Positions 7,869 to 14,717 of a DNA stretch of 64,000 nucleotides are shown piece by piece. Location: NCBI GenBank assembly GCA_001298545.1, contig LJCX01000037.1:164363-228362 (forward strand), read 5' to 3'. The translations under genes were made by a program, and so were the position numbers. The DNA is from Actinobacteria bacterium OV320 (lineage in GTDB: Bacteria > Actinomycetota > Actinomycetes > Streptomycetales > Streptomycetaceae). The notes beneath the pieces are model-generated. The model saw nothing but the letters and a program-made list of their open reading frames with translations. It made no database searches and was not told the origin of the DNA. The first letter of the stretch is position 1. Every line of letters begins with the position of its first letter.

Positions 7869-8750
7869 TCAGCGGAAGACCACCGTGCGGTTGCCGTACA
7901 CCATGACGCGGCTCTCGCTGTGCCACTTCACCGCGTGCGCGAGCACCTGGGCCTCCACGTCCCGGCCGACCGTGACCAGGTCCCCGGGGTCGAGCGAGTG
8001 GTCCACCCTGACCACGTCCTGCTCGATGATCTGCCCCTCGTCCAGGTCCGGGGTCACATAGTGCGCCGTCGCGCCGACGAGCTTCACGCCACGGTCGTAG
8101 GCCTGGTCGTAGGGTCGCGCGCCCTTGAAGCTGGGGAGGAAGGAGTGGTGGATGTTGATGGCGTGACCCTCGAGCTGCTTGCACAGGTCGTCGGAGAGGA
8201 TCTGCATGTAGCGGGCCAGCACCACCAGGTCGACGTCCAGGTCCCTCACCAGCTCCAGCAGGCGCGCCTCGGCCTCGGCCTTGGTGTCCCGGGTGACGGG
8301 GATGTGGTGGAAGGGGATGCCGTACGTCCGCGCCAGGCCCTCGAAGTCCCGGTGGTTGGAGACGATCGCCGGGATCTCGATGTTGAGTGCGCCGGTGCGT
8401 TGGCGGAACAGCAGATCGTTGAGGCAGTGGCCGAACCGGGACACCATGATCAGGGTGCGGGTCGGCGTCGACGCCTCGCTCAGCGTCCAGGTGATGCCGT
8501 ACGCCTCGGCGACGGGACCGAATCGGTAACGCAGTGTTTTCACCTGCGCGTCCGGGTCGGAAACGTCGAAGTGAACCCTCATGAAGAAGCGGCCCTGCAG
8601 CCGATCGTCGAACTGCTGACTTTCCAGGATGTTGCCCGAGTTCCTGACGAGGAAGCCGCTCACCGCGTGGACCAGTCCGGCGCTGTCGGGACAGGAGAGG
8701 GTGAGGACGTACTCACGACCGGGCTGCGGACCGGGGTACTCAGCGGACAC
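7869..8750 (-). CDS. purU: Formyltetrahydrofolate deformylase
   Basis: A 293-aa protein with an N-terminal ACT domain (YVLTLSCPDSAGLVHAVSGFL) and a formyltransferase-type catalytic domain containing AINIHHSFLPSFKGARPY, with the catalytic Asn and His, and the Asp in HYVTPDLDEGQIIEQD. PurU hydrolyses 10-formyl-THF to formate and THF. The GTG at 8750 has GGAGGT four bases upstream and gives the normal family length. In Pseudomonas, purU also accompanies sarcosine oxidase genes, where it relieves the one-carbon load on folate. Its promoter carries the betaine-regulon operator in the matching orientation. Confidence 0.93.
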   Translation of the reverse strand: MSAEYPGPQPGREYVLTLSCPDSAGLVHAVSGFLVRNSGNILESQQFDDRLQGRFFMRVHFDVSDPDAQVKTLRYRFGPVAEAYGITWTLSEASTPTRTLIMVSRFGHCLNDLLFRQRTGALNIEIPAIVSNHRDFEGLARTYGIPFHHIPVTRDTKAEAEARLLELVRDLDVDLVVLARYMQILSDDLCKQLEGHAINIHHSFLPSFKGARPYDQAYDRGVKLVGATAHYVTPDLDEGQIIEQDVVRVDHSLDPGDLVTVGRDVEAQVLAHAVKWHSESRVMVYGNRTVVFR

Positions 8751-8763
8751 AGCGACCTCCGTC

Positions 8764-8799
8764 GGTGCGTATTGCACAACATGGTGAGCGATACGCAAC
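8764..8799 (-). promoter_or_regulatory. Betaine-regulon operator, copy e (purU)
   Basis: Read on the minus strand: GTTGC at 8799-8795, GTTGT 19 nt further at 8780, then N7 and GCACC. The layout is as in the other copies, with two half-sites degenerate. It ends 13 nt before the purU start. Confidence 0.6.
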
Positions 8800-8907
8800 A
8801 TGGTCGGCTGGACACCGCTTTCGGTCAAGGGCGGCCGCACAAGTACCCGCATGGCGAAATCGTCATCCGCCAACCCCTTGACGCAGGTCTGTGGCGTTCG
8901 TCAAGGT

Positions 8908-8943
8908 GTTCCACCACAAGCAATTGAATGCATGATGCGCAAC
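8908..8943 (+). promoter_or_regulatory. Betaine-regulon operator, copy f (betB)
   Basis: GTTCC at 8908, AATGC 19 nt later at 8927, then N7 and a perfect GCAAC at 8939. It is the most degenerate copy but keeps exact spacing. It ends 26 nt before the chosen betB start, which argues against the earlier ATG at 8928 that would lie inside it. Confidence 0.55.
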
Positions 8944-8969
8944 GCATTTCGGCTGAAGGGCATTGGCGC

Positions 8970-10439
8970 GTGGCAGACCTGTATGTGGCTGGGGAATGGC
9001 GGGACCCGTCGGCCGGGGGGCGCCGGGGGATCCGCTGCCCCGCCGACGGCTCCCTCACCGCGACCGTCTCGGAAGGGACGCGTCCCGACACCGAGGCGGC
9101 GATCGCCGCAGCCCGCCGCGCCTTCGACGAGGGACCCTGGCCACGCACCTCCGAGCGGGAGCGCGGCGCGCTGCTGCTGCGCACCGCCGACATCGTCGAG
9201 CGCGACGCCAAGGAGTTCGCCCGCGCGGAGTCGCTGGACACCGGCAAACGGCTGGTGGAGAGCGAGTACGACATCGCCGACGTGGTCTCCTGCTTCCGCT
9301 ACTACGGCGGGATCGGCGGTACCGACGCCGGCCGGGTGATCGACACCGGCCGCGACGACGCCGTCAGCCGCGTCGTCTACGAGCCGATCGGCGTGTGCGG
9401 GCTGATCACCCCCTGGAACTACCCGCTGCTGCAAGCGAGTTGGAAGGTCGCCCCGGCCCTCCTGGCCGGCAACACGATCGTCCTCAAACCCAGCGAACTC
9501 ACCCCCTCCACCTCGATCCTGCTGATGAAGGCACTGGCGGAGGCCGGACTCCCGGCCGGCGCCGCCAACCTCGTCCTGGGCACCGGGCCCGAGGTCGGCG
9601 CCCCGCTCTCCGAGGACCCCGCCGTCGACATGGTCTCCTTCACCGGCGGCCTGGAGACCGGCAGACGGATCATGGCCACCGCCGCGGCGACCGTGAAGAA
9701 GGTGGCCCTGGAACTCGGTGGCAAGAACCCCAACGTGATCTTCGCCGACGCCGACTTCGAGACGGCCGTGGACTTCGCTCTCACGGCCGTCTTCCTGCAT
9801 TCCGGGCAGGTCTGCTCGGCCGGCGCCCGGCTGATCGTGGAGGACTCGCTGCACGACCGGCTCGTCGACGAGGTCGTCCGCCGGGCCCGGCGGATCCGCC
9901 TCGGCGGGCCCTTCGACCCCGAGGCCGAGACCGGGGCGCTGATCTCCGCACAGCACCGGGAGAAGGTCGAGGCGTACGTCGCGGCCGGCCTCGCCGAGGG
10001 GGCCGTGCTGCGCTGCGGCGGCGAACGGCCCGACGACCCGGCGCTCGCCGACGGCTTCTACTACCCGCCGACCGTCCTCGACGAGTGCCGGCAGGACATG
10101 CGTGTCGTGCACGAGGAGTCCTTCGGGCCGGTGCTCACCGTGGAGCGCTTCACCGACGAGGACGACGCCGTGCGGATCGCCAACGACACCGAGTACGGAC
10201 TGGCCGGGGCCGTGTGGACGCAGGACGCGGGCAGGGCCCAGCGGGTGGCCCGGCGGCTGCGTCACGGCACGGTGTGGATCAACGACTACCACCCCTATGT
10301 GCCGCAAGCGGAATGGGGTGGCTTCGGGCATTCGGGCGTGGGCCGGGAGTTGGGACCGACCGGCCTGGACGAGTACCGAGAGCCCAAACACATCTGGCAG
10401 AACATCCAACCCCGGCCGCAGCACTGGTTCCGCGGCTGA
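8970..10439 (+). CDS. betB: Betaine aldehyde dehydrogenase
   Basis: A 489-aa NAD(P)-dependent aldehyde dehydrogenase. ITPWNYPLLQASWKVAPAL is the cofactor segment, LELGGKNPNVIF holds the general-base Glu, and HSGQVCSAGARL holds the catalytic Cys. BetB converts betaine aldehyde to glycine betaine. GTG at 8970 (protein start VADLYVAGEWRDP) has GAAGGG nine bases upstream and gives the usual BetB length; the ATG at 8928 would overlap an operator. It is followed within 21 nt by the betaine ABC transporter, suggesting one operon for uptake and oxidation. Confidence 0.9.
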   Translation: MADLYVAGEWRDPSAGGRRGIRCPADGSLTATVSEGTRPDTEAAIAAARRAFDEGPWPRTSERERGALLLRTADIVERDAKEFARAESLDTGKRLVESEYDIADVVSCFRYYGGIGGTDAGRVIDTGRDDAVSRVVYEPIGVCGLITPWNYPLLQASWKVAPALLAGNTIVLKPSELTPSTSILLMKALAEAGLPAGAANLVLGTGPEVGAPLSEDPAVDMVSFTGGLETGRRIMATAAATVKKVALELGGKNPNVIFADADFETAVDFALTAVFLHSGQVCSAGARLIVEDSLHDRLVDEVVRRARRIRLGGPFDPEAETGALISAQHREKVEAYVAAGLAEGAVLRCGGERPDDPALADGFYYPPTVLDECRQDMRVVHEESFGPVLTVERFTDEDDAVRIANDTEYGLAGAVWTQDAGRAQRVARRLRHGTVWINDYHPYVPQAEWGGFGHSGVGRELGPTGLDEYREPKHIWQNIQPRPQHWFRG

Positions 10440-10459
10440 ATGCCGAAGAGAGGTCGATC

Positions 10460-11548
10460 ATGACCCCAACACAGACCGAGGTGCCGCAGCGGCGCGGCGC
10501 GCCCGAGGATTCGGACGGTACTCCGGTCATATCCGTGCGCCGGCTGTGGAAGGTGTTCGGGCCCAAGGCCGACCAGGTGCCGGACTCGGAGGAGTTGTGC
10601 GGCCTCACCCGCCGCGAACTCATGGACCGTACCGGCTGCACCGCCGCCGTACGCGATGTGAACTTCGACGTCCGCAAGGGCGAGGTGTTCGTCGTCATGG
10701 GCCTGTCCGGCTCGGGCAAGTCCACGCTGGTGCGATGTCTGACCCGGCTGATCGAACCCACCACCGGTGAGATCGTCTTCGAGGGCGAGGACATCCGCGA
10801 AGCGGACCCCGGACGGCTGCGCGACCTGCGGCGCCGCAAGTTCTCCATGGTCTTCCAGCACTTCGGGCTGCTGCCGCACCGCCGGGTCGTCGACAACGTG
10901 GCCTTCGGCCTGGAGATCCGCGGCATGAGCCGGGCCGAACGCAGCAAGCGGGCTCTGGAGGTCGTCGAACTGGTCGGCCTCTCCGGCTACGAGAACTCCT
11001 ACCCCGACCAGCTCTCGGGCGGGATGCAGCAGCGCGTCGGCCTCGCCCGGGCGCTGGCCGGCAACCCGGACGTGCTCTTCTTCGACGAGCCCTTCTCGGC
11101 GCTCGACCCGATGATCCGCCGAGACATGCAGAACGAGGTCATCCGGCTGCACCACGAGGTCGGCAAGACCATGGTGTTCATCACCCACGACCTCTCCGAG
11201 GCGCTCAAGCTGGGCGACCGCATCCTGATCATGCGGGACGGCAAGATGGTCCAGTGCGGCACCGGCGACGAGCTGGTGGGCGCCCCGGCCGACGACTACG
11301 TACGCGAGTTCGTCAAGGACGTGCCGCGCGGCGATGTCCTCACCCTGCGGTGGATCATGCGGCCGGCCGAGCCCGACGACGCCCTGGACGGTCCCGAACT
11401 GGGCCCGGACGTGGTGGTGAAGGAGGCCACCCGGGCGGTGCTGGCGGCGGACAGGCCGGTCAAGGTCGTGGAGAACGGCAAGCTGCTCGGCATCGTCGGT
11501 GACGAGGAGATCCTCGCGGTGGTTGCCGGGCACGAAGGCGGGGCGTGA
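10460..11548 (+). CDS. proV: Glycine betaine/proline ABC transporter ATPase
   Basis: A 362-aa ATPase of the ProV/OpuAA type. Walker A is GLSGSGKST, the Q-loop lies in SMVFQHFGLLPHR, the signature is QLSGGMQQRVGLARAL, Walker B is VLFFDEPFSALDP and the switch His is in FITHDLSEAL. A C-terminal region of about 60 residues resembles a single CBS-like segment ending LLGIVGDEEILAVV. The N-terminal extension (LWKVFGPKADQ) is typical of quaternary-amine importers. The ATG has AGAGAGG upstream. Its stop overlaps the permease start (TGATG). Confidence 0.92.
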   Translation: MTPTQTEVPQRRGAPEDSDGTPVISVRRLWKVFGPKADQVPDSEELCGLTRRELMDRTGCTAAVRDVNFDVRKGEVFVVMGLSGSGKSTLVRCLTRLIEPTTGEIVFEGEDIREADPGRLRDLRRRKFSMVFQHFGLLPHRRVVDNVAFGLEIRGMSRAERSKRALEVVELVGLSGYENSYPDQLSGGMQQRVGLARALAGNPDVLFFDEPFSALDPMIRRDMQNEVIRLHHEVGKTMVFITHDLSEALKLGDRILIMRDGKMVQCGTGDELVGAPADDYVREFVKDVPRGDVLTLRWIMRPAEPDDALDGPELGPDVVVKEATRAVLAADRPVKVVENGKLLGIVGDEEILAVVAGHEGGA

Positions 11549-13521
11549 TGGCCGTCGCCCTGGAGAAGTCCGCCCCCCTGGCCGGCGTGCGCAGACTCCG
11601 CCGGCGCACGGTGGTGGCCGCGATCCTGGTGGCCTGGCTGCTCCTCTTCGTCGTCCTCCGCGGAAAGCAGACGCTGACCCTGGCGGCGGCGGACCTCACC
11701 GACCTGCACCGGTGGTTCAACGACGTCAACGACTCGATCGGCGCGGACCGCAACTCCAACCCGCTGTTCCTCTACTTCTTCAACGAGATCCGCCTGGTCA
11801 TCGACAACCTGGTGACCTTCATCCAGCACTTGATCTCACAGCCCTCCGCCGGCCGCCCCCTTCCGCAGATCGGATGGCTCGGTGTCGTCGGCATCGTGGG
11901 CTACGTCTCCTGGGCCGTGGGCAACTGGCGGGTCGCCCTGCTGGCCGTCGCGGGCTTCACCTTCCTGGGCCTGCAGGGTCTGTGGCAGGAGAGCATGGAC
12001 ACCCTGTCGCTCACCCTCTCCGCGGTCTTCGTGGCGCTGCTGTTCGCGATCCCGCTGGGTGTGTGGGCGGGGCTCTCGGACCGGGTCAACCGGATCGTGA
12101 CGCCCTTTCTGGACTTCATGCAGACGATGCCGACCTTCGTCTACCTCGCCCCGCTGACCCTGTTCTTCCTGATCGGCGGGGCCTCCGCGACGATCGCCAC
12201 CGTGATCTACGCGGCACCGCCCGCGATCCGCATCACCGCGCACGCCATCCGTTCCGTGCCGGAGACCACCGTCGAGGCCGCCGAATCGCTGGGCGCGACC
12301 CGGCGGCAGGCACTGCTGAAGGTGCTGCTGCCCATGTCCAAGCGGACCGTGGTGATGGGCGTCAATCAGTCGATCATGGCCGCCCTGGCCATGGTGACCA
12401 TCGCGGCGCTGATCGACGCGCCCGGCCTCGGCAAGACCGTCGTGCAGGCCCTGCAGTCGCTCGACGTGGGGACGGCCTTCAACGCGGGGCTCGCCATCGT
12501 CGTCATGGCGATCGTCCTCGACCGGGTCACCACCGCGGCCAGCGCCCGTGCGGAGACGGCCCGGCGTTCGAAGAACCGCTTCCTCAAGTGGCGCAGGCCG
12601 CTGCTGGGCGCGGGCGCGGCGGTCACGGCCGTCCTCGTCTATCTGTCGCACACCTATCTCTGGGCGGCGGAGTTCCCCGGCGACGGCGGCACCGGCAGCT
12701 CCATCGCGAGCGCGGCCGACACCGCGACCGGTTGGGCGCAGGACAACCTGTCGGGCCTCACCAACGCCTTCCGCGACGGCATCACCAACGGCCTGCTCAA
12801 CCCGTTCCAGTCGCTGCTCACCGACTCCCCGTGGTGGCTCGTGGCCGCGGTGCTGATCGGGCTGGGCGCCGTGCTCGGCGGCGCGCGGGCCGGGGTCACC
12901 ACGGCCGTCTGCCTGGGACTGCTGGTCGGCACCGGCCTGTGGTCGGACGCGATGACGACATTGGCGTCGACCCTCGTGGCGACGGTGCTGGTGATGCTGC
13001 TCGGCATGGTCCTCGGGGTGTGGATGGGGCGCAGCCCGCTCGTGGACCGGCTGCTGCGGCCCTCGCTGGACGCGGCGCAGGTCATGCCGCCGTTCGTCTA
13101 TCTCGTGCCGTTCCTGGCGCTGTTCGGCGCGACCCGCTTCACGGCCATCGTCGCCGCGATCGTCTACGCGGCGCCGGTCGCCATCAAGATCATCGCTGAC
13201 GGTGTGCGGGCCGTGCCCGAGACCACCGTCGAGGCGGCCACGTCCGCCGGGTGCAACACCTGGCAGATCATCACCAAGGTTCAACTGCCGATGTCACGCA
13301 GTGCCCTGACGCTCGCGACCAACCAGGGCCTGATCTACGTGCTGTCGATGGTTGTTGTGGGCGGCCTGGTAGGAGCGGGCGCCCTCGGCTACGACGTCGT
13401 GGCCGGCTTCTCGCAGGGGCAGCTGTACGGGAAGGGGCTCGCGGCGGGTCTCGCCATCGTCCTTCTCGGAGTCATGTTCGACCGGATCACCCAGGCAGCG
13501 GCGCGACGCGCGAGCGCTTAA
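11548..13521 (+). CDS. proW: Betaine ABC transporter permease, duplicated two-domain form
   Basis: A 657-aa membrane protein containing two ABC permease domains in tandem. Each half has its own EAA loop, EAAESLGATRRQALLKVLLP near residue 245 and EAATSAGCNTWQIITKVQLP near residue 565, and similar preceding helices (TMPTFVYLAPLTLFFL versus VMPPFVYLVPFLALFG). Standard ProW is about half this length and acts as a homodimer, so this is a covalent dimer. The ATG at 11548 overlaps the ATPase stop by one base; GTG at 11545 is an alternative. The linker between halves includes an extra helix and a hydrophilic stretch near residues 370-420. Confidence 0.9.
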   Translation: MAVALEKSAPLAGVRRLRRRTVVAAILVAWLLLFVVLRGKQTLTLAAADLTDLHRWFNDVNDSIGADRNSNPLFLYFFNEIRLVIDNLVTFIQHLISQPSAGRPLPQIGWLGVVGIVGYVSWAVGNWRVALLAVAGFTFLGLQGLWQESMDTLSLTLSAVFVALLFAIPLGVWAGLSDRVNRIVTPFLDFMQTMPTFVYLAPLTLFFLIGGASATIATVIYAAPPAIRITAHAIRSVPETTVEAAESLGATRRQALLKVLLPMSKRTVVMGVNQSIMAALAMVTIAALIDAPGLGKTVVQALQSLDVGTAFNAGLAIVVMAIVLDRVTTAASARAETARRSKNRFLKWRRPLLGAGAAVTAVLVYLSHTYLWAAEFPGDGGTGSSIASAADTATGWAQDNLSGLTNAFRDGITNGLLNPFQSLLTDSPWWLVAAVLIGLGAVLGGARAGVTTAVCLGLLVGTGLWSDAMTTLASTLVATVLVMLLGMVLGVWMGRSPLVDRLLRPSLDAAQVMPPFVYLVPFLALFGATRFTAIVAAIVYAAPVAIKIIADGVRAVPETTVEAATSAGCNTWQIITKVQLPMSRSALTLATNQGLIYVLSMVVVGGLVGAGALGYDVVAGFSQGQLYGKGLAAGLAIVLLGVMFDRITQAAARRASA

Positions 13522-13532
13522 GGAGCACCAGC

Positions 13533-14510
13533 ATGGCAACACACGTACGACAGTGGAGAACCGGCGTGGCCGGCATATCCGTCGTGACTGTCATCGGGCT
13601 GACCCTCACCGCCTGCGGCGGCGCGAAGGTCGGTGACGACTCCGCGGATTCGGGCAGCTCGGGCAAGTGCGGAACGTTCAATCTCGCCGTCAATCCGTGG
13701 GTGGGCTACGAGGCGGACGCGGCGGTCGTCGCCTACGTCGCGCAGCACGACCTCGGCTGCACGGTCAAGAAGAAGGACCTGAAGGAGGAGATCGCCTGGC
13801 AGGGCTTCGGGACGGGCGAGGTCGACGCCGTCCTGGAGAACTGGGGCCACGACGATCTGAAGAAGAAGTACATCACCGACCAGAAGACCGCCGTGGCGGC
13901 CGGCTCGACCGGCAACAAGGGCATCATCGGCTGGTACGTGCCGCCGTGGCTGGCCAAGGCGCACCCGGACATCACCGACTGGAAGAACCTGAACAAGTAC
14001 GCCGCGAACTTCAAGACCTCCGAGTCCGGCGGCAAGGGCCAACTGCTGGACGGGGACCCGTCGTACGTCACCAACGACGAGGCCCTGGTGAAGAACCTGA
14101 AGCTGGACTTCAAGGTGGTGTACGCGGGCAGCGAGACCGCGCTCATCCAGTCGTTCCGCAAGGCCGAGAAGAACAAGGAATGGGTGATCGGCTACTTCTA
14201 CGAGCCGCAGTGGTTCCTCTCCGAGGTGCCGTTGGTGAAGGTCGATCTGCCCGCGTACACGACGGGCTGCGACGCCGACGCGGCGAAGATCGCCTGTGAC
14301 TATCCCGTCTACGACCTCGACAAGATCGTCAGCGCCGAGTTCGCGAAGTCCGGCAGCCCGGCCTACGACCTGGTGAAGAAGTTCAACTGGACGAACGACG
14401 ACCAGAACACCGTGGCCAAGTACATCGCGGTGGACAAGCTGTCGCCGGACGCGGCGGCCAAGAAGTGGGTGGAGGCCAACCGCGCCAAGGTCGACGCCTG
14501 GATCAAGTAA
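13533..14510 (+). CDS. proX: Glycine betaine-binding lipoprotein
   Basis: A 325-aa substrate-binding protein. It has a lipoprotein signal peptide with lipobox LTAC (Cys28), then an OpuAC-type domain (NLAVNPWVGYEADAAVVAYV; GFGTGEVDAVLENWG; GIIGWYVPPWL). Aromatic residues such as the Trp in these segments are typical of quaternary ammonium binding boxes. AAGGAG lies nine bases upstream of the ATG, 11 nt after the permease stop. It completes the transporter. Confidence 0.92.
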   Translation: MATHVRQWRTGVAGISVVTVIGLTLTACGGAKVGDDSADSGSSGKCGTFNLAVNPWVGYEADAAVVAYVAQHDLGCTVKKKDLKEEIAWQGFGTGEVDAVLENWGHDDLKKKYITDQKTAVAAGSTGNKGIIGWYVPPWLAKAHPDITDWKNLNKYAANFKTSESGGKGQLLDGDPSYVTNDEALVKNLKLDFKVVYAGSETALIQSFRKAEKNKEWVIGYFYEPQWFLSEVPLVKVDLPAYTTGCDADAAKIACDYPVYDLDKIVSAEFAKSGSPAYDLVKKFNWTNDDQNTVAKYIAVDKLSPDAAAKKWVEANRAKVDAWIK

Positions 14511-14534
14511 CCCACGTCGGCAGGACGGTCGGAG

Positions 14535-14580
14535 ATGCCCGGCGGGCGGTGTGCACCTGTGTGCGCCGCCCGCCGGGCAT
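14535..14580 (+). terminator. Hairpin terminator after proX
   Basis: ATGCCCGGCGGGCGG at 14535-14549 pairs with its complement at 14566-14580 around an imperfect GTGTGCAC-containing loop. No U-run follows. It separates the transporter operon from the dimethylglycine oxidase promoter. Confidence 0.6.
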
Positions 14581-14651
14581 TGCCGCGTTCCGGGCTGTTT
14601 CCCGACGTCACCGGACCTCTTGACACCCCCTGTCCGCGACAGGCACATTGA

Positions 14652-14687
14652 GTTGCGCAACCTGAACTATGTTGCGCAGAAAGCAAC
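14652..14687 (+). promoter_or_regulatory. Betaine-regulon operator, copy c (best match)
   Basis: GTTGC at 14652, GTTGC 19 nt later at 14671, then N7 and GCAAC at 14683: all three half-sites are perfect. A fourth half (GCAAC at 14657) abuts the first, making GTTGCGCAAC. It ends 30 nt before the dimethylglycine oxidase start. Confidence 0.75.
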
Positions 14688-14717
14688 TCGACTGGTTTTC
14701 GATCCGGAGGTGCGGCG

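Noticed and set aside
8928..8969. ATG at 8928 as betB start
   Set aside because: It lies within the operator copy f and has no ribosome site; GTG at 8970 has GAAGGG and gives the family length.
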